A DNA stretch of 40,873 nucleotides. Origin: Streptomyces coryli (GTDB taxonomy: Bacteria > Actinomycetota > Actinomycetes > Streptomycetales > Streptomycetaceae). The DNA is taken from assembly GCF_011044975.1 (NCBI RefSeq), contig NZ_JAAKZV010000044.1, positions 1 through 40,873 on the forward strand. The letters are read 5' to 3'. Positions 8,716 through 16,752 of this stretch are shown here, piece after piece (within the stretch, counting starts at the first letter, position 1; each line of letters starts with the position of its first letter). The notes under the pieces were generated by a model. That model searched no databases. It had not been told where the DNA came from and saw only the letters and a list, made by a program, of their open reading frames with translations. The translations under genes and the position numbers were made by a program.

Positions 8716-9909
8716 ATGAGCCCTTCCCCGATCCCGTTCTCGGATCTTCTCGGCGAGCAGACTCGCGCGGAGGTCTTCGCGACGGTGCTGACCGCCGGGC
8801 CCATCTCCCGTACCCAACTGGCCGAGCGGTTGGGGCTGGTGCCTTCCAGTGTGACCCGGGCGCTGCCGCCGCTGCTTGAGCACGACTATCTGCGCGAGTC
8901 CGAGGCGGTGCCGCAGGGCGGGCGCGGCCGGCCGCAGAAGATGCTGCGGGTCAATCCGGGCAAGCATGTCGTCGTCGGCATCAAGATCGGCCCCACCCAG
9001 GTGTCCGGGGTGGTCACCGACATGGCCGCCAACGTGCTGGCCCGCGCCGACGTGGCGCTTGCCGACTGCACTCCGGAGACTGCCCTGTCCGCCGCCGCCT
9101 CCCTGACCGCGGGCCTCCTGGCGCAGGCTCCGCAGGCGGCGGACCGGGTGCTCGGGGTCGGCGTGGGGGTGAGTGGGCACGTCGACTCCGAGGCGGGCAT
9201 CTGCCGCTACTCGGCGCTGCTGAACTGGACCAAGGTCGACGTCGCCGGGCCGCTGAGCGAGGCCACCGGCCTGCGGGTGGTGGTCAACAATGACGTCAAC
9301 ACCCTGGTGGTTGCCGAGCGCTGGTTCGGCGAGGGTCGCGACATCGACTCGTTCGCCGTCGTCACCGTAGGCCCCGGCATCGGCTGCGGGCTGCTGCTGG
9401 ACGGCGGCCTGTACGCGGGCGCCACCGGCATGGCCGGCGAACTCGGTCACCTGCCCCTCGACCCCGCCGGGCCGATGTGCAGCTGCGGTCGCCGCGGCTG
9501 CCTGGAGGCGCTGGCGAGTGACCGCGCCGTCCTGCGGCACCTGCAGGACGCCGGCGTCAGCGACTGCACCACCATCGACGCCGCCATCGACCTCGCCCGC
9601 GCGCGCAGCACCGCCCCCGCACACGCCGTGGCGCAGTCCGCCTTCGCCGAAGCCGGCACCGCCCTGGGGCGGGGTCTGGCCGGCCTGTGCAACCTCCTCA
9701 ACCTCCAGAAGATCATCATCGCCGGGGAAGGCGCGGTCGCCTACGACCTGTTCGGACCCGCCGCCGAGCAGACGCTGCAGACGTACGCCTTCTCCGACGC
9801 CGCCCGTGACTGCCGTATCCACGTCGACTCCGCCGCCCAGCACGACCTGTGGGCCCGCGGCGCCGCCTGCCTCGTCATCCGCGCCGCCGTGCGCTCCGCC
9901 ATCTCCTGA
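8716..9909 (+). CDS. ROK-family transcriptional regulator of the dextran locus
   Basis: A 397-residue ROK repressor. The N-terminal winged helix-turn-helix (about residues 15-75, PISRTQLAERLGLVPSSVTRAL) is followed by the sugar-kinase-like ROK fold. The effector and zinc region is complete: GELGH near residues 241-245 and the zinc motif CSCGRRGCLE beginning at Cys255. It therefore probably binds a sugar or sugar phosphate released from dextran and lets go of DNA. GGAGG lies 9 bases before the ATG. It sits between the divergent GH66 gene and the GH13/ABC genes, and the 29-bp inverted repeat just upstream is the likely operator. That it represses the whole locus is inferred from position. Confidence 0.92.
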   Translation: MSPSPIPFSDLLGEQTRAEVFATVLTAGPISRTQLAERLGLVPSSVTRALPPLLEHDYLRESEAVPQGGRGRPQKMLRVNPGKHVVVGIKIGPTQVSGVVTDMAANVLARADVALADCTPETALSAAASLTAGLLAQAPQAADRVLGVGVGVSGHVDSEAGICRYSALLNWTKVDVAGPLSEATGLRVVVNNDVNTLVVAERWFGEGRDIDSFAVVTVGPGIGCGLLLDGGLYAGATGMAGELGHLPLDPAGPMCSCGRRGCLEALASDRAVLRHLQDAGVSDCTTIDAAIDLARARSTAPAHAVAQSAFAEAGTALGRGLAGLCNLLNLQKIIIAGEGAVAYDLFGPAAEQTLQTYAFSDAARDCRIHVDSAAQHDLWARGAACLVIRAAVRSAIS

Positions 9910-9992
9910 CCTGAACCTGGCCGCGGGCACCCCCGTACGCCCGCGGCAGCATCACGCACCGTTCCTTCATCGACCACTCCCGAGGTCTTGAC

Positions 9993-11732
9993 GTGCCCAT
10001 GATCACTCCCAGTCCCGCCCCCGCCTGGTGGAAGAACGCGGTGGTCTACCAGATCTACCCGCGCTCCTTCGCCGACTCCAACGCGGACGGCATCGGTGAC
10101 CTGCAAGGCATCATCGAGCGGCTGGACTACCTCGCCCAGCTCGGCGTCGACGTGCTGTGGCTCTCCCCGATCTACCCCTCGCCGCACGACGACAACGGCT
10201 ACGACATCAGCGACTACCAGGACGTCGACCCTCTCTTCGGCACCCTGGACGACTTCGACCGGCTGCTGGCCGCCGTCCACGACCGCGGCATGAAGCTGAT
10301 CATGGACCTGGTCGTCAACCACACCAGCGACGAGCACGCCTGGTTCACCGCCTCCCGCGACGGCGGCCCGCAGGGCGCCAAGCGCGACTGGTACATCTGG
10401 CGCCCGCCGCGCGCCGGCCACGAGCCCGGCACTCCCGGGGCCGAGCCGAACAACTGGGAGTCGTGGTTCTCCGGCCCCGCCTGGACCTACGACGCCGCGT
10501 CCGGCGAGTACTACCTGCACACCTTCTCCCGCAAGCAACCCGACCTGAACTGGGAGAACCCCGAGGTCCGGCACGCGGTGCACGCCATGATGCGCTGGTG
10601 GCTGCGGCGTGGGGTCGACGGCTTCCGGATGGACGTCATCAACCTCATATCCAAGGACCCGGAGCTGCCCGACGGCCAGGTCGCCGAGGGCTCCCGCTAC
10701 GGGGACGGCCGCCCGTACTACGTCTGCGGGCCGCGCATCCACGAGCACCTCGCCGAGATGCACCGCGAGGTCTTCGCCGGCCACCCGCGCCCCCTGCTCG
10801 CCGTCGGTGAGATGCCCGGCGTCAGCATCGAGCAGGCCCGGCTGTTCACCGATCCGGCGCGGCGCGAGCTCGACATGGTGTTCACCTTCGAGCATGTGGG
10901 CCTCGACCAGGGGGCGGGCGGCAAGTTCGACATCCGCTTGCTCAAGCTGACCGACCTCAAGGCGAGCCTCGGCCGCTGGCAGACCGGCCTCGCCGAGACC
11001 GGCTGGAACAGCCTCTACCTCAACAACCACGACCAGCCCCGCGCCGTGTCCCGCTTCGGCGACGACTCGCCGGCCCACCGCGACCGCTCGGCCAAGCTGC
11101 TCGCCACGGTGCTGCATCTGCACCACGGCACCCCGTACGTCTACCAGGGCGAGGAACTGGGCATGGCCAACGCCCCGTTCACGGCCATCGACGACTTCCG
11201 CGACATCGAATCCGTCAACCACCACCGCGAGCAGACGGCCCTCGGTGTCGCGGAGGACGAAATCCTGGCCGGCCTGCGCCGGCGCAGCCGGGACAACTCC
11301 CGCACCCCGATGCAGTGGGACGCCACCGAGCACGGCGGCTTCACCGCGGGCACCCCGTGGATCGCCGTCAACCCTGATCACGCCACTGTCAACGCGAAGG
11401 CCCAGCTCGCCGATCCGGACTCGGTCTTCCACCACTACCGCCGCCTGATCGCCCTGCGGCGCACCGAACCCGCCATCACCGCCGGCGACTTCCAGCTGCT
11501 CCACCCGGACCACGAGCAGCTCTACGCCTTCACCCGCCGCGACCCGCACAGCGGCACCGAACTGCTGGTCCTGGCCAACTTCAGCGGCGAGTCCGTGACC
11601 GCCGCCGTACCCGCCGGGTGGGAGAACACCGAGGTGCTCATCGCCAACGTGCCCGCCACGGCCCCCCTGCGCACCCGGCACCCGCTCGCCCCCTGGGAGG
11701 CGCGCGTGCACCGCCGCCGTATCGCCGGCTGA
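9993..11732 (+). CDS. GH13 alpha-1,6-glucosidase (oligo-1,6-glucosidase / dextran glucosidase type)
   Basis: An intracellular exo-enzyme releasing glucose from isomalto-oligosaccharides. No signal peptide is present in the 579 residues. The GH13 motifs are complete: DLVVNH, nucleophile Asp214 in GFRMDVINLIS, acid/base Glu273 in AVGEMPG, and Asp347 in NNHDQPR. Val215 directly after the nucleophile, together with the GFRMDVIN.ISK context, is the known mark of alpha-1,6 specificity in the GH13_31 group (Thr is found in alpha-1,4 enzymes). GAGG lies 7 bases before the GTG; ATG at 9999 is an alternative. It follows the ROK gene by 83 bases and precedes the importer genes by 44, consistent with one operon. 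Confidence 0.92.
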   Translation: MPMITPSPAPAWWKNAVVYQIYPRSFADSNADGIGDLQGIIERLDYLAQLGVDVLWLSPIYPSPHDDNGYDISDYQDVDPLFGTLDDFDRLLAAVHDRGMKLIMDLVVNHTSDEHAWFTASRDGGPQGAKRDWYIWRPPRAGHEPGTPGAEPNNWESWFSGPAWTYDAASGEYYLHTFSRKQPDLNWENPEVRHAVHAMMRWWLRRGVDGFRMDVINLISKDPELPDGQVAEGSRYGDGRPYYVCGPRIHEHLAEMHREVFAGHPRPLLAVGEMPGVSIEQARLFTDPARRELDMVFTFEHVGLDQGAGGKFDIRLLKLTDLKASLGRWQTGLAETGWNSLYLNNHDQPRAVSRFGDDSPAHRDRSAKLLATVLHLHHGTPYVYQGEELGMANAPFTAIDDFRDIESVNHHREQTALGVAEDEILAGLRRRSRDNSRTPMQWDATEHGGFTAGTPWIAVNPDHATVNAKAQLADPDSVFHHYRRLIALRRTEPAITAGDFQLLHPDHEQLYAFTRRDPHSGTELLVLANFSGESVTAAVPAGWENTEVLIANVPATAPLRTRHPLAPWEARVHRRRIAG

Positions 11733-11776
11733 CCGCGCACTCCACCGCTACGACGCATCCAAAAGGACGTACACCG

Positions 11777-13066
11777 ATGAACATCTCGCGCACCCCCGTG
11801 CTCGCCGCGGCCGCACTGGCCCTGCTCGCACCGCTCACCGCCTGCGGCTCCGACGCCGGCGCCGAGGACGGCAAGACCCTCCGGCTGTGGCATTACGAGG
11901 AGAAGGACGGCGCCCTGGGCAAGGCCTGGGCGGCCGCGATCAGCGAGTTCAAGAAGACCCACCCCGATGTGAAGGTCGAATTCGAGCAGAAGACCTTCGA
12001 CCAGATCCAGCAGAACGCCTCCATGATCCTCAACTCGGACAAGGCGCCCGACGTCCTGGAGTACAACAAGGGCAACGCCACCACCGGCGAACTCGGCAAG
12101 CAGGGCCTGCTCACCGACCTCACCCCGCTCGTCGAGAAGCGCGGCTGGGACAAGAAGATCAGCGAGAGCGCGTCTCTCACCGCCCGCTATGACGAGAAGG
12201 GCGAGATGGGCGGCGAGAAGTGGTACGGCATACCCAACTACGGGGAGTTCGTCCTCGCGTACTACAACGACGACCTGTTCAAGAAGTACAAGGTCGGCAA
12301 GCCCACCGACTTCGCCTCCTTCGAGGCGGCGCTGGCGAAATTCAAGAAGGCGGGCATCACCCCGCTGGCCAACGCAGGCAACGATCACCCCGCCGAGCAC
12401 TGGCTCTATCTCCTCGCCCTGTCCCAGGCCGACAAGAAGTGGGTCGACGACTACCAGCTGTACGAGGGCAAGGTCGACTTCCACGGCAAGGAGTGGACGT
12501 ATGCCGCCAACAAGTACAAGGAATGGCTGGACAAGGGCTACTTCGAGAAGAAGGACGTCGGTCTCAAGGGCACCGACATGACCGAGCAGTTCGTCGCCCG
12601 GAAGCGGCCGATCATGGTGGGCGGCAACTGGTGGTTCGGCGGGCTGACCAATGACATCAAGGACTTCTCCTGGTCCACCTCCCCGTATCCGGGCAGTGAG
12701 CTGACCGCCGGCTCCGGCGGCAACAACTGGGTCATCCCCACCAAGGCCAAGAACAAGAAGCTCGCCGAGGACTTCATCGGCATCACCATGTCCCCCAAGA
12801 TCCAGAAGCTGATCGGGGAGGGCGGCAACATCCCGCTCGCCGCGAAGCCCGACACCATCAAGAACCCCAAGTCCCGGCAGCTCATCGACGCCTTCGACCA
12901 GTACCAGAAGAACGACGGCCTGGCCCTCTACCCGGACTGGCCGGTGCCCGGCTACTACGACACCTTCGTCGGCTCCACCCAGAACCTGATCAACGGCACC
13001 AGCCCGAAGACGGTCCTCGACCAGCTCGCCGCCCCGTACGAGAAGTACATCGCCACCCGGCGCTGA
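11777..13066 (+). CDS. Sugar ABC transporter solute-binding lipoprotein (dextran locus)
   Basis: The extracellular binding protein of a CUT1 importer, probably for isomalto-oligosaccharides. The 429 residues start with a lipoprotein signal and lipobox LTAC (Cys23). The mature protein opens with TLRLWHYEEKDG, typical of family 1 solute-binding proteins. The rest has the two-lobe pattern with aromatic-rich stretches (NWWFGG, GNNWVIP, YPDWPVPGYYD) that would stack on sugar rings. The start has AAAGGA upstream. It is followed by two permease genes. The ligand is inferred from the neighbouring GH66 and GH13 enzymes. Confidence 0.93.
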   Translation: MNISRTPVLAAAALALLAPLTACGSDAGAEDGKTLRLWHYEEKDGALGKAWAAAISEFKKTHPDVKVEFEQKTFDQIQQNASMILNSDKAPDVLEYNKGNATTGELGKQGLLTDLTPLVEKRGWDKKISESASLTARYDEKGEMGGEKWYGIPNYGEFVLAYYNDDLFKKYKVGKPTDFASFEAALAKFKKAGITPLANAGNDHPAEHWLYLLALSQADKKWVDDYQLYEGKVDFHGKEWTYAANKYKEWLDKGYFEKKDVGLKGTDMTEQFVARKRPIMVGGNWWFGGLTNDIKDFSWSTSPYPGSELTAGSGGNNWVIPTKAKNKKLAEDFIGITMSPKIQKLIGEGGNIPLAAKPDTIKNPKSRQLIDAFDQYQKNDGLALYPDWPVPGYYDTFVGSTQNLINGTSPKTVLDQLAAPYEKYIATRR

Positions 13067-13078
13067 CGAGGAGCCTCC

Positions 13079-13969
13079 GTGACCACCTCCCGCACCCCGC
13101 GGCGCGGCTACGGCGTCTTCCTCGCCCCCGGCCTGCTGCTCAGCCTGCTCTTCCTCGCCGTACCGCTGCTGATGACCTTCGGCTACAGCTTCACCGAGTG
13201 GAAGGGCATCGGCACCCCGGCCTTCACCGGCCTGGACAACTACACCCGCCTGTTCGCCGACGCCGACTTCTGGGCGTCCTTCCGTAACATCGCCTTCGTC
13301 ATCATCGGCATGGCGATCGTGCCCACCCTGCTCGGCCTCTTCCTCGCCGCCCTGCTCTTCGACTACATCGGCAAGAAGCACGGCGACGGAGTGGTCAGCA
13401 TCCTGCGCTCCGGCCTCTACCTGCCACAGGTCATCCCCGTCGCCATCACCGGCATCATGTGGGGCTGGATCCTCGCCCCCGAAGGCGCCGTCAACAGCCT
13501 CCTGCAGAACGCCGGCCTGACATCCCTGGTCCAGAACTGGCTCGGTGACCCCGGCCTGGCCCTGTGGATCGTCCTCGGCGTCATGGTCTGGATGCAGCTC
13601 GGCTACCCGCTGGTGCTGTTCCTGTCCGGCCTGCAGCGCATCGACCCCGAGCTCTACGAGGCCGCCGCCCTCGACGGCGCCTCCTGGTGGCAGCGCTTCA
13701 CCCGCATCACCACGCCGATCCTGCGCCCCGAGGTGTACGTCGTCCTCGTCACGACCACCATCGCGGGCCTGAAGGTCTTCGCCCAGATCTACGTCCTGAC
13801 CGGCGGCGGTCCCGGCAACGCGACCCTCGTGCCCTCCTACTTCGCCTACCTGAACTTCTTCGAGCGCGCCGACGTCGGCTACGGCTCCGCGATCTCCAGC
13901 GTCATGACGCTGCTCATCCTGCTCATCGCCGGAACCATGCTGACCCGCCAGGCCCGCGAGGACGGATGA
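13079..13969 (+). CDS. Sugar ABC transporter permease, MalF type (dextran locus)
   Basis: A 296-residue inner-membrane subunit with six hydrophobic segments, beginning with GVFLAPGLLLSLLFLAVPLL. The cytoplasmic EAA loop that docks the ATPase is seen as EAAALDGASWWQRFTRI near residue 200. It starts with GTG 12 bases after the binding-protein stop, behind GAGGAG, and its stop overlaps the next permease start (ATGA). It pairs with the MalG-type permease. No ATPase gene is in the cluster. Confidence 0.95.
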   Translation: MTTSRTPRRGYGVFLAPGLLLSLLFLAVPLLMTFGYSFTEWKGIGTPAFTGLDNYTRLFADADFWASFRNIAFVIIGMAIVPTLLGLFLAALLFDYIGKKHGDGVVSILRSGLYLPQVIPVAITGIMWGWILAPEGAVNSLLQNAGLTSLVQNWLGDPGLALWIVLGVMVWMQLGYPLVLFLSGLQRIDPELYEAAALDGASWWQRFTRITTPILRPEVYVVLVTTTIAGLKVFAQIYVLTGGGPGNATLVPSYFAYLNFFERADVGYGSAISSVMTLLILLIAGTMLTRQAREDG

Positions 13970-14823
13970 CCATGAGCACCGACATCAACCCTGGCTCTGC
14001 GCGCCGCGGACTCCGCTCGTACGCGGTCCTGGCCGCCGTCACCGCCTTCGTGCTGGCCTTCCTGGCGCCGTTCCTGATCATCCTGCTCAACGCCTTCAAG
14101 ACCGGCGCCGACTACCGCGCCAACGGCTCGCTGTCCCTGCCGACCTCATGGAACTGGGGCATCCTCGCGGACGTGTGGGAGCGCGTCGGCTTCACCCAGA
14201 AGCTGCTCAACAGCGTCCAGATCAGCCTCGGCGTCGTCCTCATCGCCGTGGTCCTTGCCCTGCTCAACGCATACGCGATCGGCATCGGCCGCGTCCGCTG
14301 GCGCACCGCCTTCCTCGTCTTCTTCCTCGGCGTCAACATCCTGCCGCAGGAGGGCCTGGTCTACCCGATCTACTACCTCTTCAAGGAGGTGGGCCTCTAC
14401 GACGGCAAATTCGGCTACACCCTCCTGGTCGGCATCACCTACAGCGCCTTCGGCACCTATCTGCTCTCATCCGTCTTCGCCGGCTTCCCCAGGGAACTCA
14501 TCGAGGCCGCCGCCATGGACGGCGCCGGACGCTGGACCATCCTGTGGCGCATCGTGCTGCCCATGAGCTGGCCCACGCTGTCGGTGATGTGCGTGTTCTT
14601 CTTCGTCTGGAGCTGGAACGAATTCCTCTACCCGCTCGTCCTGCTCATCTCCAACGACAACCAGACCGTCCCGCTCGGCCTGTCCGTGCTGCAGGGGCAG
14701 TACACCAGCGACCCCACCTCCATGAGCGCGGCCGCCCTCCTCGGCGTCATCCCGATGATCGTCTTCTTCCTGATCTTCCAGCGCACCCTCACCCGCGGCG
14801 TCACCGCCGGCGCCGTGAAGTAG
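13966..14823 (+). CDS. Sugar ABC transporter permease, MalG type (dextran locus)
   Basis: The second permease subunit, 285 residues, with six membrane segments and an EAA loop (EAAAMDGAGRWTILWRIVLP) near residue 180. The ATG at 13966 overlaps the preceding stop by four bases, indicating translational coupling; ATG at 13972 is the alternative. It is the last intact gene of the dextran cluster. The toxin-antitoxin remnant begins about 45 bases later. The energy subunit is presumably the shared MsiK ATPase known in streptomycetes, encoded elsewhere. Confidence 0.95.
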   Translation: MTMSTDINPGSARRGLRSYAVLAAVTAFVLAFLAPFLIILLNAFKTGADYRANGSLSLPTSWNWGILADVWERVGFTQKLLNSVQISLGVVLIAVVLALLNAYAIGIGRVRWRTAFLVFFLGVNILPQEGLVYPIYYLFKEVGLYDGKFGYTLLVGITYSAFGTYLLSSVFAGFPRELIEAAAMDGAGRWTILWRIVLPMSWPTLSVMCVFFFVWSWNEFLYPLVLLISNDNQTVPLGLSVLQGQYTSDPTSMSAAALLGVIPMIVFFLIFQRTLTRGVTAGAVK

Positions 14824-14867
14824 TCCGCGGCGGCGAGACTCTTGGCTACTGTGAGAAGTTCGGCGCG

Positions 14868-15257
14868 GTGCGATCCCGGGTCGGTAAACGTGGCGTCTCG
14901 GCCTACATCGAGGCGGCCGTGCAACGCCAGATCGAACGTGACAACCTCCAGGAGCTCATCGACGACCACATCTCCCGCCACGGCGACTTCACACCGGAAG
15001 AGCTCGCCGCCGCGGAGGCCGAGCTGTTCGGTACCGCCTCGCGCGAGGGGCTGTCTCTTCTCGTACGGGACGACCGGACGATGGCCGCCCGGCTGGCGGC
15101 GGCCGCCAAGCTGCACGGTCACAAATACGCCATCGACGCGATCGTGTGCGCGACGGCACTCGCCCAGCCCGGCCTGGTGAGCATCCTGACCTCGGACGTC
15201 GAGGACATCCAGACTTTGGCTACGGGACACACGCGGATCGCTGCTATCAAAGTCTGA
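14868..15257 (+). pseudogene. Remnant of a VapBC-type toxin-antitoxin: antitoxin piece fused to a gutted PIN toxin
   Basis: One open frame joins two broken genes. The first part (VRSRVGKRGVSAYIEAAVQ, then a helical region ending FTPEELAAAEAELFG) resembles the C-terminal portion of a small DNA-binding antitoxin whose N-terminus is missing. The next part, REGLSLLVRDDRTMAARLA, resembles the start of a PIN-domain RNase but lacks its first strand. It then jumps directly to the PIN C-terminus, HGHKYAIDAIVCATAL and ILTSDVEDIQTLA. About 70 middle residues of a normal toxin, including acidic active-site positions, are absent. No toxin activity is expected. The GTG at 14868 is only the first in-frame start after homology begins. 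It marks the right end of the dextran locus. Confidence 0.7.
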
Positions 15258-15289
15258 GCCGAGAGCGGCCTATGCCCGTGAGCATCCGG

Positions 15290-15538
15290 TTACGGATCGA
15301 GCGTGCTGACCATCTGTGCCGTCGAGTCCAGCCCGGAGCGGATCGTCGGGGCCACCGTGGTGCCTGCCAGGTAGAAGCCCAGCAGGCCGCAGACGATTAC
15401 GTGGGAGACCTTCAGGCGGCCGCTGCGTACGAAGATCACGATGAATACGAAGAGCAGCAGGCCCACCGAGATCGAGACGGACGTTGCGCCGTGCGGGCCC
15501 TCATTCGCCCATGCCATCTGCTCCGCTGCCGTGCCCAT
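15290..15538 (-). CDS. Small two-helix membrane protein, function unknown
   Basis: An 82-residue protein with two predicted membrane helices, residues 20-37 (SVSISVGLLLFVFIVIFV) and 44-62 (VSHVIVCGLLGFYLAGT), joined by a short basic loop. I recall similar small proteins with a GFYLA motif near conjugative or integrative elements of streptomycetes, but cannot assign a function. The start is uncertain: ATG at 15538 has a purine-rich GAAGAAG upstream, and ATG at 15517 is possible. It lies beside the toxin-antitoxin remnant, which fits an element boundary. Confidence 0.6.
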   Translation of the reverse strand: MGTAAEQMAWANEGPHGATSVSISVGLLLFVFIVIFVRSGRLKVSHVIVCGLLGFYLAGTTVAPTIRSGLDSTAQMVSTLDP

Positions 15539-15620
15539 AGGCGCATTCTTCTTCAGGGCCCGGCACCCCGCACCCCGCATCCCGCAGGTGGGGGATGGGC
15601 GGCCGGCGGCCGGGAGCGCA

Positions 15621-15653
15621 GGATCCGTTCCGTCAGTGGATCCGTTCTCTCAG
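15621..15653. repeat. Direct repeat with 17-bp period upstream of the quinone oxidoreductase
   Basis: GGATCCGTTC occurs at 15621-15630 and 15638-15647; with TCAG two bases further the match is 14 of 16. The copies lie about 16-48 bases before the ATG at 15669. A spacing of 17 puts them near one and a half helical turns apart, as in some regulator sites. A GC-rich 7-base repeat (CCCGCAC type) lies just upstream near 15560. Confidence 0.55.
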
Positions 15654-15668
15654 GCAGGGAGTCCAGCC

Positions 15669-16664
15669 ATGCGCGCCATCCTCGTTTCCCGTTACGGCGG
15701 GCCCGAAGTGCTCCGTTCCGTCGACGACCAGCCGGTGCCCGAGCCGGGGCCCGGCCAGGTGGTCGTCGACGTTGCCGCGGCCGGGGTGAATTTTGTCGAC
15801 GTCGTCCATCGGCGCGGGGTCTTTCCCGTGCCCACCCCCTTCGTGCCGGGCGTCGAGGCCGCCGGCACGGTGGCAGCGGTCGGGCCGGAGGTGGATGCCG
15901 CCCGGCTGGGCGGGCTCGGCGTCGGGGATCGCGTCGCCTGGGCCATGGCCGGCGGCATGACTTCCGCGCACGGGGCGTATGCCGAGCAGGCCGTCGTCTC
16001 CGCCGACCGGCTGGTGAAGGTGCCGGACGGCATCGTGCTCGAGACGGCCGCGGCCGTGCTGATGCAGGGCATGACGGCGCACTACCTCACCCATGACACG
16101 TATCCGGTCGGTCCAGGTGACACGGTGCTCGTGCACGCGGCCGGCGGCGGGCTCGGTCAGCTGCTCACGCAGTACGCCGTGGCCCGCGGCGCTCGCGTGG
16201 TCGCGACCGCCTCCACCGCCGCCAAGCGCGAGGCCGCGCTGGCCGCGGGGGCGGAGGCGGCCGTGGCCTACGAGGAGTTCCCGGAGGCGGTGCGGAAACT
16301 GACCGAAGGGGAGGGGGTGGCGGTGGTGTACGACGGCGTGGGCGCGACCACCTTCGACGGCAGCCTGGCGACTCTCAGGCGCCGTGGGCTGCTGGTGCTG
16401 CTCGGCGCGGCCGGCGGCCCGGTGCAGGCGCTCGACACCGGGCGGCTGCTGGTGGCGGGCTCGGCGTATCTGACCCGGCCGGGCATCATCGACTACATCG
16501 CCGAGCGTGCCGCCCTGACCGGCCGGGCCGACGATGTCTGGCGGCGCGTCGTGTCCGGGGCGCTGCGCGTGCAGGTGAGCCGTTACGCCCTCGCCGAGGC
16601 GCGGCAGGCGCACGAGGATCTCGAGGCGCGGCGGACGAGCGGCAAGCTGGTGCTGCTGCCGTGA
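15669..16664 (+). CDS. NADPH:quinone reductase-like zinc-independent alcohol dehydrogenase family protein
   Basis: A 331-residue medium-chain dehydrogenase of the quinone oxidoreductase branch. The N-terminal GroES-like domain starts MRAILVSRYGGPEVL and contains AAGVNFVDVVHRRG. The Rossmann domain holds the nucleotide motif HAAGGGLGQLLTQYA (about residues 155-170). The cysteine ligands of zinc alcohol dehydrogenases are missing, as expected for this branch. It would use NADPH to reduce quinones or other electrophiles in the cytoplasm. GGGAG lies before the ATG. An in-frame upstream extension to 15441 overlaps the small membrane gene in antisense and is not favoured. Confidence 0.92.
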   Translation: MRAILVSRYGGPEVLRSVDDQPVPEPGPGQVVVDVAAAGVNFVDVVHRRGVFPVPTPFVPGVEAAGTVAAVGPEVDAARLGGLGVGDRVAWAMAGGMTSAHGAYAEQAVVSADRLVKVPDGIVLETAAAVLMQGMTAHYLTHDTYPVGPGDTVLVHAAGGGLGQLLTQYAVARGARVVATASTAAKREAALAAGAEAAVAYEEFPEAVRKLTEGEGVAVVYDGVGATTFDGSLATLRRRGLLVLLGAAGGPVQALDTGRLLVAGSAYLTRPGIIDYIAERAALTGRADDVWRRVVSGALRVQVSRYALAEARQAHEDLEARRTSGKLVLLP

Positions 16665-16752
16665 TGCGGACCGGGACTCGGACCGGGACCCGGGCCAGAC
16701 CCCCGTCCGGGCCGCGGGAATGGGCCGATCGGCCGGGCGCGTTGGCACCGGC

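Noticed and set aside
9741-13381. Two long minus-strand frames opposite the GH13 and ABC genes
   Set aside because: Shadow frames with low-complexity Val/Gly/Glu composition; the sense proteins are certain.
14868-15257. Working VapBC toxin-antitoxin
   Set aside because: The antitoxin lacks its N-terminus and the PIN domain lacks its middle, so neither protein can be functional as encoded.
6504-15600. Direct repeat of the CAU tRNA 3' end as an integration right junction
   Set aside because: No copy of the T-arm/acceptor sequence was found by eye, and no integrase gene is present; the integration idea remains an inference.
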